This document shows positions 45,350 through 55,436 of a DNA stretch of 64,000 bases, one piece after another. Each line of letters starts with the position of its first letter. The first letter of the stretch is position 1. The translations under genes and the position numbers were made by a program. Source of the stretch: Xanthocytophaga agilis (GTDB lineage Bacteria > Bacteroidota > Bacteroidia > Cytophagales > 172606-1). The notes beneath the pieces were generated by a model. The model was not told the DNA's origin. It did not search any database and was given only the letters and a program-made list of their open reading frames with translations. The DNA is taken from assembly GCF_030068605.1 (NCBI RefSeq), contig NZ_JASJOU010000010.1, positions 186,001-250,000 on the forward strand. The letters run 5' to 3'.

Positions 45350-48286
45350 TTGAAAAAATCCATTCTTCTATTTGTGGCGATAGTATTGCAAGTATCCATT
45401 GCCACAAATGCGCAAAACTTGCCATTTTCCGATTATAACCAACGCTGGGTAGATTCTGTTTTTCAAAAGCTTACTCCGGATGAACGTATAGCCCAACTTA
45501 TTATGGTAGCCGCCTATTCCAACCGGGACCAGGCACACATTGATGCAATCAGTGAACTAATACGAAAACAAAAAATTGGTGGACTGGTATTTTTTCAGGG
45601 TGGACCTACACGTCAGGTACAACAAACAAACTTTTATCAATCTATCTCCAAAGTACCATTACTAGTTGCGATTGATGGAGAGTGGGGACTCGGAATGCGA
45701 CTTGATAGCACAATAAGCTATCCTTATCAAATGACATTGGGAGCAATCCAGAATGATAGTCTGCTTTACAAAATGGGTGTAGAAGTAGCTATGCAATGTA
45801 AGCGAATGGGTATCCATGTCAATTTTGCTCCAGTAGTAGATGTAAATAACAATCCCAATAACCCAGTTATCAACTATCGTTCATTTGGGGAGAACAAGGA
45901 AAATGTAGCCCGCAAATCTATTGCCTATATGAAAGGAATGCAGGACAATCACATCCTCACTACTGCAAAACACTTTCCCGGACATGGTGATACAGATGCT
46001 GATTCTCATTATGATCTACCCCTTATCAAAAAATCCAGAACACAACTGGACTCTCTGGAATTATATCCGTTTCGTAAAATTATTGAAGCAGGTATTGGTG
46101 GAATCATGGTTGCCCATTTGAGCATCCCGAGTCTGGATTCTACTAAAAACCAGCCTTCTACTCTTTCAAAGCCCATTATTTCTAACCTGCTTAAAAATGA
46201 ACTAAAGTTTTCAGGCCTCGCGTTTACGGATGCAATGAATATGAAAGGAGTGACCAAACATTATACTCCTGGTATGGCTGATGCAAAAGCTATTCTGGCA
46301 GGAAATGATGTATTGGAATTCACAGAGGACGTACCCAAAGCAATAGAAGAAATAAAAAAAGCGATTCGGGAGAAAAAAATAACTCAGGCAGAAATAGATG
46401 CCCGTTGTCGTAAGGTGCTGGCAGCCAAAGCCTGGGTTGGACTTGACAAATGGAAGTCTATCAGTCTTACTAATCTGTCAAAAGACCTGAATACTCCTAA
46501 GGCAAAGTTGCTAAACCGTCAACTGACAGAAGCAGCATTGACTCTACTCAAAAACGAAAACACATTCCTTCCCTTACAAAAGCTCGATACTTTACAGATT
46601 GCGTCTGTATCAGTAGGTGCTGAAAAGACAACTACCTTTCAGCGAATGCTAGCAAAGTATACATCTGTACAACACTTTGTAATTTCTAAACAAGCAACTA
46701 CTGCAGATATAAAAAAAGTAAAAGATGCCTTGGCAAAATTTGATCTGGTAGTGGTTGGAGTGCATGTACCCAGTGTAAGACCATCCAAGAATTATGGTAT
46801 TACAGAAAACATGCAAAAAGCACTGACAGAATTATCATCTATCAATCAGAAGGTAATAATATGTCATCTGGGTAATGCTTATACATTACCTAAGTTTGAT
46901 TTTAGCAAAGCCACTGCTATAGTTACTACTTATCAGGACAATACAATTGCGCAGGAACTGGCAGCACAGGCACTATTTGGCGCAGTTAGTATGTCTGGCA
47001 AGATGCCTGTTTCTGTCTCTCCGGTTTATCCATTGAATGGTGGTCTTGGCATGAATTCAATTCATCGCCTGAAGTATACCATGCCTGAAGAAGTAGGTAT
47101 GAACTCTGAATTGCTGGAAAGAAGAATCGACTCAATGGCCAACATTGCTCTCACACAGAAAGCAACTCCGGGATGTCAGGTACTAGTCGCAAAAAACGGA
47201 AAAATAATATTTCATAAGACCTATGGATATCTCACCTATGACAATCAGCGGCCAACGCAGGAAGATGACTTGTATGATCTGGCATCCGTGACCAAAGTAA
47301 CTACATCGGCTCCTGCTTTAATGCGTTTGTCGGATGAAGGTAAATTTGGTCTTGACAAAACTCTGGCAACCTATCTGCCAGAATATAAAAACTCCAACAA
47401 GAAGGATATCCAGTTCAGAGATATTCTGACACATCAGGCACGTCTTACTGCCTGGATAGCATTCTGGAAAGAGACCGTAAAAGACGATGGAGAACGTAAC
47501 CACAAACTTTTTCGCACAGATTCCTCAAAAAGATTTCCTGTGAAGATTGTCGATAATTTGTGGCTTAATAGAAAGTATTGTAAAAAGATTTATAAGGAGA
47601 TTAATGATTCCCCTTTGTTGCCAGAAAAGAAGTATGTGTATAGCGACTTGTCCTATTACCTCTACCCTCGTCTGGTTCAGTTACAGACAGGCAAGCCTTT
47701 TGAAACCTATCTGAAAGAAACATTCTATCTGCCAATAGGAGCTACGCATCTTACCTACAAACCATTGCGCTACTATCCTATTGATCAGATTGTACCTACA
47801 GAATACGATTCTCTATTCCGGAAAACACTGATTCATGGGACTGTTCACGATGAAGGAGCCGCCATGCTCGATGGTCTATCTGGCCATGCCGGATTATTTG
47901 GTACAGCCAACGATGTAGCCAAAATGATGCAGATGTATCTTCAAATGGGAGAATATGGAGGTCAGCGTTTTATCAATGAGGCGACATTGAAAGAATGGAC
48001 TCGTTACAATGATGTAAGCTTCAGTCGTCGAGGTATTGCATTTGACAAACCAGATCCTAAAAGCCCGGGATTAAGTGCTGCGGCGGCTTCTAGCCCTGAA
48101 AGTTTTGGACACTCAGGCTTTACTGGTACATTTGTATGGATTGATCCTAAATACCAGCTTGTATATGTATTTATGTCCAATCGCGTCTACCCAACACGCA
48201 ATAACAATAAGCTTGGCTCGTTGAATATTCGGACGGGAGTATTACAAACGATCTATGAAGTAATACAGAAAGGAGAAGCCAAATAG
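45350..48286 (+). CDS. GH3 beta-N-acetylhexosaminidase (NagZ-like) fused to a serine beta-lactamase-family hydrolase
   Basis: The protein is 978 residues with a signal peptide (about 1-21). The GH3 part (about 25-590) carries the NagZ signature KHFPGHGDTDADSH at 207-220 and the nucleophile D294 in FTDAMNMKGV. The C-terminal part (about 605-975) is a class C beta-lactamase/penicillin-binding fold with S646 in SVTK, YSD as the second motif, and HSG (in GHSGFTGTF) as the third. NagZ-type enzymes cleave GlcNAc-anhydroMurNAc bonds; the partner domain may cut peptides or esters, so a cell-wall recycling role is likely. The start is TTG at 45350, since a TAG lies two codons upstream. A sensor kinase gene follows after 68 bases. 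Confidence 0.92.
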   Translation: MKKSILLFVAIVLQVSIATNAQNLPFSDYNQRWVDSVFQKLTPDERIAQLIMVAAYSNRDQAHIDAISELIRKQKIGGLVFFQGGPTRQVQQTNFYQSISKVPLLVAIDGEWGLGMRLDSTISYPYQMTLGAIQNDSLLYKMGVEVAMQCKRMGIHVNFAPVVDVNNNPNNPVINYRSFGENKENVARKSIAYMKGMQDNHILTTAKHFPGHGDTDADSHYDLPLIKKSRTQLDSLELYPFRKIIEAGIGGIMVAHLSIPSLDSTKNQPSTLSKPIISNLLKNELKFSGLAFTDAMNMKGVTKHYTPGMADAKAILAGNDVLEFTEDVPKAIEEIKKAIREKKITQAEIDARCRKVLAAKAWVGLDKWKSISLTNLSKDLNTPKAKLLNRQLTEAALTLLKNENTFLPLQKLDTLQIASVSVGAEKTTTFQRMLAKYTSVQHFVISKQATTADIKKVKDALAKFDLVVVGVHVPSVRPSKNYGITENMQKALTELSSINQKVIICHLGNAYTLPKFDFSKATAIVTTYQDNTIAQELAAQALFGAVSMSGKMPVSVSPVYPLNGGLGMNSIHRLKYTMPEEVGMNSELLERRIDSMANIALTQKATPGCQVLVAKNGKIIFHKTYGYLTYDNQRPTQEDDLYDLASVTKVTTSAPALMRLSDEGKFGLDKTLATYLPEYKNSNKKDIQFRDILTHQARLTAWIAFWKETVKDDGERNHKLFRTDSSKRFPVKIVDNLWLNRKYCKKIYKEINDSPLLPEKKYVYSDLSYYLYPRLVQLQTGKPFETYLKETFYLPIGATHLTYKPLRYYPIDQIVPTEYDSLFRKTLIHGTVHDEGAAMLDGLSGHAGLFGTANDVAKMMQMYLQMGEYGGQRFINEATLKEWTRYNDVSFSRRGIAFDKPDPKSPGLSAAAASSPESFGHSGFTGTFVWIDPKYQLVYVFMSNRVYPTRNNNKLGSLNIRTGVLQTIYEVIQKGEAK

Positions 48287-48354
48287 GGATTTACCTCGCA
48301 TTATTACTATTGCTCTAAAGTTCATATATTGTGCATGAAAAATAACACTTCTAG

Positions 48355-50409
48355 ATGAAGTATACAGCCATACTATTTTTAATTACTTGTGGCACTTGGT
48401 TATTTAGCTTTCCTGTTCGTTCTGAGGTTATTAGCCCAAGTGTAGGTGTTGGTCGCGCAGATAGCATGTATGCATTGACAGAATCCAGTGAGATATTCGT
48501 TGACGCTACTGCCTCTCTATCTTTTGCACAAGTTCAAAAAACGCCTTTCCGTTCTATTGCTCCTGATATACTAAGAAAAGCCAGATGGAATGATATCATT
48601 TGGCTTAAAGTTACTGTCACCAATACTGAAGAGGTTACAAGCCAATGGTTGTTACATACAGGGAAGGCAAGTTTTATCGACATTTATATTCAACAACCAG
48701 ATGGAAAGCTACAACATAAAAAGTCTGGTTACTATCGAAAAAACTCAGAACGAGACGAAATCAGAGGCAAAGAAAACTCAGCTAATATTCAGCTAAGACC
48801 AGGCAAAACAACACTTTATATCCGTTATCAAAACGAATTAAAGATTGGAGTTGCACCACGTTTATTGTTACAGCCTGTTACAAGCTGGAATGAATTTATT
48901 ATTGAACGAAATTTGTATGAAGGGATAGCACAAGGGGTATTATTAGTACTCTTTTTATATAATTTTCTCTTGTACTTTATTCTTAAGCGTACAACATACC
49001 TTTACTATAGCCTCTATATCCTTTCGCTTTCTGTTTTTTATATCAACGTATATAACCTCGGCAAAGAAATTTTGCTGGGAGAGTTCCCTCGTATTTTTGA
49101 TTACAACTGGGCCACCTTACAAATTGTTGTCATCTTCCTTTTGCTCTTTATTTGCAACTTTCTGGAAACTAAAAAAAAGTTTCCTCGCAAGCATCGGAAT
49201 ATGCAATGGTTAATCACAGCCAATCTTATTTGGGGTATTAGTGGTGCCATATACCTGTTTTTCTCTAAAGATCTTGGAACCATTTTTCTTATTCACCGAT
49301 ATTTCAATCTCATCCAATTTGCCAATATTGTAGTCTTACTGGTACTGTTCTGGACAAGTAAAATTCGTCTTGCACGGTTGCTGGTATTGGGTACACTACC
49401 TGTATTTCTAGGAGGCGTATGGGATGTTCTTTTCCGCAATGCCAGTGATGTCACTACAGTACACATCAACTATTTCCAGGTAGGAGCTATTATTCAGCTT
49501 ATTCTTTTTTCATTAAGTATCGGATTTAAAATGAAGGAAGAAGAACGTAAGCGGCGTCGGGCACAGGAAAAGCTGATTGGACAGCTACAGGAAAATCAAA
49601 AGCTGAAAGACAAAATTGCAGTTGCACTCGAAAGAAGAGTAAAAGAACGGACTCAGGAGTTGCTGGTAGCCAATAATGACCTATCAACATTAAACCGGGA
49701 AAAAGCAAGGCTTATTTCCATTATCGCCCATGATCTGAACTCTCCGCTTAATGCTCTCAAAGGGTTACTACAAATCTTTGAAAACGATCTGGTTTCAGAA
49801 GAAGATCTCAAGCAACTGATTCCAGAAGTAAGTAAGGATGTAAACTATATTGCAAACCTGTTTAATAACCTGCTGGTGTGGGCTCGAAGTCAAATGGAAG
49901 GCACTATCCTGCAACCCAAAGAGATTGAGTTACAGAGCATCGTCAATGAAACAATAGAATTACTAAATTCTCAGGCAAAGAAAAAACACCTTCAACTAAA
50001 AAGTTTACTCACAGAGCCATTGACAGCCTATGCAGATGAAGAGATGATTAAGCTTGTAGTACGCAATCTTATCTCCAATGCCATCAAGTTTACTCCAGAA
50101 GGAGGAACTGTGACTATTGATGCCCTATGCAAAGGACCATTTGTTGAAATATCTGTTCAGGATACAGGCAAAGGTATATCTGAAGAAAACCAACAGAAGT
50201 TATTTAATAACGAGCTATTTACATTACGAGGCACCCACAACGAAAAAGGAAGTGGCCTTGGCTTGATTCTTTGCAAGGATTTTGTAGAACGCAATGGTGG
50301 CGAGATATGGGTAGAGAGCAAAGTATCTCAAGGAAGTGTATTCCGGTTTACAGTTGCTTCCTCTCTTTCACAACAGGCAAATCAGGAATCACCTATAGAA
50401 CTATCCTAA
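48355..50409 (+). CDS. 7TMR-DISM sensor histidine kinase
   Basis: The protein is 684 residues. A signal peptide is followed by a periplasmic 7TMR-DISM extracellular domain (about 45-175, with WLKVTVTN...LYIRYQN), seven membrane helices (about 190-390, starting EGIAQGVLLVLFLYNFLLYF), a coiled coil (about 395-450) and a kinase core. The H box is IIAHDLNSPLNALKG and the ATP-binding domain has NLISNAIKFT, DTGKGIS and GSGLGLILC. There is no receiver domain, and no response regulator is adjacent. The DISM domain is thought to bind carbohydrate-like ligands, and the cell-wall hydrolase gene lies 68 bases upstream; a link between them is an inference. Confidence 0.9.
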   Translation: MKYTAILFLITCGTWLFSFPVRSEVISPSVGVGRADSMYALTESSEIFVDATASLSFAQVQKTPFRSIAPDILRKARWNDIIWLKVTVTNTEEVTSQWLLHTGKASFIDIYIQQPDGKLQHKKSGYYRKNSERDEIRGKENSANIQLRPGKTTLYIRYQNELKIGVAPRLLLQPVTSWNEFIIERNLYEGIAQGVLLVLFLYNFLLYFILKRTTYLYYSLYILSLSVFYINVYNLGKEILLGEFPRIFDYNWATLQIVVIFLLLFICNFLETKKKFPRKHRNMQWLITANLIWGISGAIYLFFSKDLGTIFLIHRYFNLIQFANIVVLLVLFWTSKIRLARLLVLGTLPVFLGGVWDVLFRNASDVTTVHINYFQVGAIIQLILFSLSIGFKMKEEERKRRRAQEKLIGQLQENQKLKDKIAVALERRVKERTQELLVANNDLSTLNREKARLISIIAHDLNSPLNALKGLLQIFENDLVSEEDLKQLIPEVSKDVNYIANLFNNLLVWARSQMEGTILQPKEIELQSIVNETIELLNSQAKKKHLQLKSLLTEPLTAYADEEMIKLVVRNLISNAIKFTPEGGTVTIDALCKGPFVEISVQDTGKGISEENQQKLFNNELFTLRGTHNEKGSGLGLILCKDFVERNGGEIWVESKVSQGSVFRFTVASSLSQQANQESPIELS

Positions 50410-50465
50410 TCTCTCAGAATTAAATTAAAACCATTTGATTCATCCTCTTGTTATTCAGTAGGTAC

Positions 50466-50503
50466 CTGATGTTTTGCTGACTGTCGATCTGGCAAAACAT
50501 CAG
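50466..50503 (+). repeat. Inverted repeat between the kinase and the MpaB-type gene
   Basis: CTGATGTTTTGC (50466-50477) and GCAAAACATCAG (50492-50503) form a perfect 12-bp stem with a 14-base loop, 24 bases before the ATG at 50527. No T run follows. It may be a weak terminator of the kinase gene or a leader structure of the next one. Confidence 0.4.
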
Positions 50504-50526
50504 ATTGAACAGATAACATTTTGTCA

Positions 50527-51624
50527 ATGAATCAACTAAACGAAAAAGCAGCTTTCTTTTCTGAGCATCTATTACAGGAAATGCGAACAAAAGCTGATCC
50601 CATTGCAGATACAGTAGTTCACTACCTGATGCAATCCGGGCAACGGGAAAAGCTCTCTTTTTATTGGAAGATAATTGAAAGCAAAGAAAAACCTTCATCA
50701 GAAATACCTTTCGAACTACAAAGTTATCTCTCCCAAACAGAATCTGTTCCTTCATGGGTTGATCTCAGGCGTTTGGAAAGAGGGCAACGTTTTTTTGCCA
50801 GAAACGCCCGATCTATTCTTTCTATTCTGGGATGTCTATCCTTGCCTTATTGTTATGCTGCTGCCGATGGAGCTCAGGTATTGTTGCTTTCACAACGTAT
50901 TCATCAGGATACTTACCAACGTCTGGCAGAGACAGCGCAATTTCTGCTGGATGTATCTTCTCCCAAAGCATTCTCTACAGGAAATGGTATCCAAAGGATA
51001 CAACAGGTCAGGCTTATTCACGCTATTTCACGTTATTATGCATCCCATAGTCCTCAATGGAATGCCCAATGGGGAACTCCCGTCAACCAGGAAGATATGG
51101 CAGGAACTAACCTTGCCTTTTCCTACATTGTTCTGCAAGGACTTCAAAAATTAGGTTTTCAGTGGACGAAAGATGAGGGTGAAGATTTTTTATATCTGTG
51201 GAATATAATTGGAGCCATGTTGGGAGTTGATCAGCAACTATTACCAAACAACCTACAGGAAGCCTACTGGCTTGATAAAAAAATTGCCAAACGACATTTC
51301 CACCATTCAGTAGCAGGAGCTGCTCTTACACAGTCATTGCTTACCTGTTTGTATGAAATAAATAAGGATAGCCCTGTGAGTCGCAACTTTATTCACGCCT
51401 ATATGCGCTATCTGCTAAGTAACTCTATTGCAGATATGCTGGAAATACCATCTGCAGATGGAGTAAATACTTTGGCTCCTCTGTTCAGATCTACTAATGT
51501 ACTAAATGCGCTCACTCGTGTAGGAAAATGGGAAGAAAAGCCCCAATACATCACCCAAACACTGGCGTATGAATTAAAGCAGGGAGTGGATACCCATCTC
51601 AGATTACCTGTTGCATTTGGGTAA
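50527..51624 (+). CDS. MpaB/rubber-oxygenase-type (DUF2236) protein
   Basis: From the ATG at 50527 the protein is 365 residues, helical and soluble. It matches the DUF2236/MpaB domain: WVDLRRLERGQRFFARNAR, LPYCYAAADGAQVLLLSQR, FLLDVSSPKAF, and WNIIGAMLGVDQQLLPNN. Relatives include the latex-cleaving protein and the MpaB oxygenase that cleaves a farnesyl side chain, both heme enzymes; the iron and heme residues here cannot be assigned with certainty by eye. The substrate is unknown. The gene converges on the large sensor kinase with 21 bases between stops. A TTG at 50521 is an alternative start. Confidence 0.82.
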   Translation: MNQLNEKAAFFSEHLLQEMRTKADPIADTVVHYLMQSGQREKLSFYWKIIESKEKPSSEIPFELQSYLSQTESVPSWVDLRRLERGQRFFARNARSILSILGCLSLPYCYAAADGAQVLLLSQRIHQDTYQRLAETAQFLLDVSSPKAFSTGNGIQRIQQVRLIHAISRYYASHSPQWNAQWGTPVNQEDMAGTNLAFSYIVLQGLQKLGFQWTKDEGEDFLYLWNIIGAMLGVDQQLLPNNLQEAYWLDKKIAKRHFHHSVAGAALTQSLLTCLYEINKDSPVSRNFIHAYMRYLLSNSIADMLEIPSADGVNTLAPLFRSTNVLNALTRVGKWEEKPQYITQTLAYELKQGVDTHLRLPVAFG

Positions 51625-51645
51625 GTCTTAAAGATTGGAGATACT

Positions 51646-54600
51646 TCATTCAGCAGCAGGAGCAACTTCTGCCTCAGAGGGAAGAATAAGGGCTAATCCG
51701 GCTGCAACAGGAAGCTTGGGAATAACTATTCTGAATACCGTTTCTTTATCAAAACCTGTAACAAACTGTACACTTCCGCCCAATCGTTCAATGGCTAATT
51801 TAGATATATACAGACCAAGCCCTGTACCACTGGAATTTACAGTTCCACGGAAAAACATAGTAAACAGTTTATTTTGCAGGTTTTCCAGAATACCCATTCC
51901 ATTATCATGTATTTGTATCTGAATGGTATCATCTACCTCTTCCAGGTACACTTTTACATACGGATTATTCGGATCTTGTTGATATTGAAAGGCATTTTCA
52001 ATCAGATTATGTAAAACGATTGACAATAGCGATTTGTCAGATACTACCTGCCAATCTGCCGTAGTAATCAGCTCAAATTGTGTATTGGCATAGGCTGATC
52101 TGGCTTTGATGTCCGATACCAGACGTTCTATCGTCTTCACCAGGCTCACAGGTTCATTATATATTTCAGCATTCCGGATATCATACATTTTCAGGATTCG
52201 CACCAGAGTATGATTGGCTTTGTCACATGTCTTATCAAGCAAGGAGAAGTAATCTTTTGCCTTAGGATCTTCAACATCCATTCCTGCAACCTTGCATAAC
52301 CCGGATAGACTCGCCAATGGCCCTTTGATATCATGCGAAGCACGATAAATAAACATATCCAGTTCCTGATTGCTCTTTAAGAGACTTTCATTGGCAACCT
52401 TAAGCTGATGGGTACGTTGTTCTACTCTATATTCAAGATCATTATTTATAGCTCTCAGCTCTTCGTTAATCTGTTCAATCAACTCTTTCGCCTCTGTAAG
52501 TTTGATATTTTTCTCTTCAATATTATTCTTCTGGCTTTCAATTTCTGCATTCTTTTGGACAAGTTCCGCAGTTCTTTGTTGTACCAGATCTTCCAGAATC
52601 TGCTTTTGTCTTTGAAAGAAACGAATTCTGTTTCTATAATATACCAGAATAGATCCCAGTACTAAGGCTATACCTGAAATACGTGCCCACCAGGTTTGGT
52701 ACCACGCAGGATGAATGACAACATGAATAGAAGCCCAAGTATTATTCCACTGATTGTATTTATCGGCAGCTTTTACTTTGAATGTATAAGAACCAGGGTC
52801 CAGATTGGTATAAGAGGCCAAGCGTCTGTTGCCTACATTCTTCCAGTCTTTATCTACTCCTTCCATCATAAAGGCGTAGCTATTTTTCTCCGGATTCAGA
52901 TAATTTAGCGAAGCAAACTCAAATTCGAAAAAGTTGTCCTTGTAGTCAAGATCAATAACAGACAGGTCATATAAAGGTTTAGCAAACTCTTTTTTCTTAT
53001 CAAATAATGTAAATGAGGTAAGATAAATAGGTGCTACATATGGATTTTCAAATACCTTATCTGGATTGAAGCTAATGAAATGCCTGCTCCCCCCGAAAAA
53101 TAGTTCTCCATCATAATTTTTGTGTGCTGCCCATTGTTGAAATTCATTACTATACAAGCCTTCCTCTGTAGTAAAGTATCGGAACTTATTTGTTTTAGGA
53201 TTAAATCGTACCAGACCTTTGGAGAAAGTACTTATCCATAGATCTCCATTTTTATCCGAAAGCATACTACAGACATTGTTTTCCGGTAAGCCATTCTGGG
53301 CATTTATACGCTTAAAGGTATTACTCTGGGAATTAAACTGACAGATTCCGGCATCTGTCCCAATCCATATCTGACCATTACTTTCCGTAATAGCCCGAAT
53401 CGAATTACCAGGCAAACTTTTCAAGGAGTTTTTCTGTGCCTGATAATTGGTAAAGGTGTTTTTTGCGATAGTAAAGACCGACAACCCATTTTGTTTGGTA
53501 CCTAACCACAGCTTTCCTTTCTCATCATCGTAGATTACCTTGATTGTATTCCCAGCGATAGATGCAGGATTTTTAGGATCATGTGTATAGGTATGAATGG
53601 TCTCATGATAGGGATCAAACTTGCAAAGCCCTCCTTCATATGTACCAACCCATACAATACCTTTTCTGTCCTTATATAAAACTTCAACCCCATTACTACT
53701 TAACTGGCTATTGCTTGAAGTAAAAGAACGGAATGTTTTTAGATGTTTATTATACCGATACAGTCCATTTTCTGCTGTTCCTATCCATATATTTCCAATA
53801 TCATCTTCAGCAATGGCAGTAATTGTATAATCAAAACCCATCAACTCATTGGTAACTGGCAATTTATAGCAGGTATACACATCCTGAAGTCTGTCATAAG
53901 CATATACAGCCAGGCCATCTGCAAAGGTGCCACCAATCCATACTAGTTGTGCTTTGTCTTCATAAATTGCGGTAATAGCGCCATCTGTAAATTTAGGTGT
54001 AGTACCTGCACCACTTATATACGACTTAAATACTGCATTCTGTGTATCAAATTGATCTACACCTGTACCTTCTGTCCCTATCCATAAGATGCCTAATTTA
54101 TCCAGTAATAGTGTATTAATGTCATTTCCACTAAGGCTGGCAGACTGGATAGGATTTTGTTTATAGGTATTGAATTTGTTTCTAACCGGATCAAAAGAAC
54201 TTAAACCTCCTCCTTTTTCTGTGCCAATCCAAAGAATGCCCATATTGTCTTCTTTGATTGCCCGTATGAAATCACTGCCCAATCCTTTTACTGTTTGGGT
54301 CGAAAAGTACTGTACCTTACCTGTTTGTTTATCAAAACGTGCCAGGCCTTTACCATATGTTCCTAACCAGAGATATCCTTCACGATCTTCTTCTATTGCA
54401 TAGATATCTGTGTTTTCCTGATTTAAATAGGTAGAGAATTTCTGCTTTTGTACTTCAAACTTACAAAGACCACCTCCAAAAGTACCTAACCAGAGGTCTC
54501 CATGCTTATCTTCATGTATAGTAATGATATTGCTACTTTTGAGCCCGTTGACATTGCCAGGGTCACTCTGATAGGAAGCTAATTTTTGCGTTTTTACATC

Positions 54601-55116
54601 AAATTTCACCAGCCCTCCACCAAATGTTGCAATCCAGATATTGCCGTTCCTGTCTTTATGGATGTCGAATATTGTATTGGAAGTCAGCGCCTTATCAGTT
54701 GCCGTTGAGTAAATGACTCCTTTACGGGTCTGTGGATTGAGACGAATCAGCCCGTTATCATAGGTACCAACCCATATGTAACCTTCATTGTCTTCAGCCA
54801 ATGCACGAACATCATTGCTGGGTAGACTCTCATTATCTTTAGGATTATTCTGAATAACCTGAATGGTATATCCATTATAAATATTGAGGCCATCTTTAGT
54901 GGCAAACCAGATAAAGCCTTTACTATCCTGCAGGATGGCATGTACATCTTTGTTTGACAGCCCCTGTTTTGTAGATAAGTTCCTGAAGCTCAATTCACTT
55001 ATCTGTGAAAATCCTGTTTGCATTCCACATAAAAAAGCCAAAACCAGGCCAATAAGCCATTGTGGCCTATAGCATAGAGCAAGCTTCTTAGGATGGAAAT
55101 ACTGTAAGAAAATCAT
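51646..55116 (-). CDS. Two-component regulator propeller sensor histidine kinase, without receiver or DNA-binding domain
   Basis: The protein is 1156 residues with a signal/anchor (about 20-38). It has at least 13 Reg_prop repeats of the type GYIWVGTYDNGLIRLNP (about 45-700), enough for two seven-bladed propellers. A Y_Y_Y domain (about 715-790), a membrane segment (about 800-820) and a long coiled coil (about 825-905) follow. The kinase core has RASHDIKGPLASLSG, NLIENAFQYQ, DNGMGI and GTGLGLYIS. In hybrid regulators of this class a receiver and AraC domain follow, usually controlling polysaccharide use; here the protein ends right after the kinase. No response regulator gene is adjacent. Confidence 0.92.
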   Translation of the reverse strand: MIFLQYFHPKKLALCYRPQWLIGLVLAFLCGMQTGFSQISELSFRNLSTKQGLSNKDVHAILQDSKGFIWFATKDGLNIYNGYTIQVIQNNPKDNESLPSNDVRALAEDNEGYIWVGTYDNGLIRLNPQTRKGVIYSTATDKALTSNTIFDIHKDRNGNIWIATFGGGLVKFDVKTQKLASYQSDPGNVNGLKSSNIITIHEDKHGDLWLGTFGGGLCKFEVQKQKFSTYLNQENTDIYAIEEDREGYLWLGTYGKGLARFDKQTGKVQYFSTQTVKGLGSDFIRAIKEDNMGILWIGTEKGGGLSSFDPVRNKFNTYKQNPIQSASLSGNDINTLLLDKLGILWIGTEGTGVDQFDTQNAVFKSYISGAGTTPKFTDGAITAIYEDKAQLVWIGGTFADGLAVYAYDRLQDVYTCYKLPVTNELMGFDYTITAIAEDDIGNIWIGTAENGLYRYNKHLKTFRSFTSSNSQLSSNGVEVLYKDRKGIVWVGTYEGGLCKFDPYHETIHTYTHDPKNPASIAGNTIKVIYDDEKGKLWLGTKQNGLSVFTIAKNTFTNYQAQKNSLKSLPGNSIRAITESNGQIWIGTDAGICQFNSQSNTFKRINAQNGLPENNVCSMLSDKNGDLWISTFSKGLVRFNPKTNKFRYFTTEEGLYSNEFQQWAAHKNYDGELFFGGSRHFISFNPDKVFENPYVAPIYLTSFTLFDKKKEFAKPLYDLSVIDLDYKDNFFEFEFASLNYLNPEKNSYAFMMEGVDKDWKNVGNRRLASYTNLDPGSYTFKVKAADKYNQWNNTWASIHVVIHPAWYQTWWARISGIALVLGSILVYYRNRIRFFQRQKQILEDLVQQRTAELVQKNAEIESQKNNIEEKNIKLTEAKELIEQINEELRAINNDLEYRVEQRTHQLKVANESLLKSNQELDMFIYRASHDIKGPLASLSGLCKVAGMDVEDPKAKDYFSLLDKTCDKANHTLVRILKMYDIRNAEIYNEPVSLVKTIERLVSDIKARSAYANTQFELITTADWQVVSDKSLLSIVLHNLIENAFQYQQDPNNPYVKVYLEEVDDTIQIQIHDNGMGILENLQNKLFTMFFRGTVNSSGTGLGLYISKLAIERLGGSVQFVTGFDKETVFRIVIPKLPVAAGLALILPSEAEVAPAAE

Positions 55117-55436
55117 TATTTAAGAGAATATGCCATTTATTCTTTTATTAGTCTACTAAGTAAGTTACTTTCCAGGCAATATATCTTCTTTGTTTGGCGG
55201 CATTCTTACATACGTAACGAGATATAACAAAGTATAGGAATTCTCCCTCTCCCAAAATCAAAAAAATAAATCTTAGCCACTGATTTACTTCAGAAAAAAA
55301 CAAAGTATGGTATGCTGTATTATTTATGCTTAAAATATTACAATGCACGTCTTTCAGTCTATTTTACTATTCACGGGATCCCCACCATTGATAATTTTAC
55401 ACACTTTTTATATGTTACACCTCACATTTTTTACGC
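55117..55436. other. Divergent gap between the propeller kinase and the barrel pair
   Basis: This 320-base stretch contains a promoter-like TAATTTTAC at 55392-55400, about 37 bases before the TTG start at 55437. I see no gene, terminator or strong repeat in the rest. Confidence 0.45.

Noticed and set aside
55148-55348. Minus-strand frame of 66 codons in the divergent gap
   Set aside because: No recognised family and no start context; the gap is likely regulatory.
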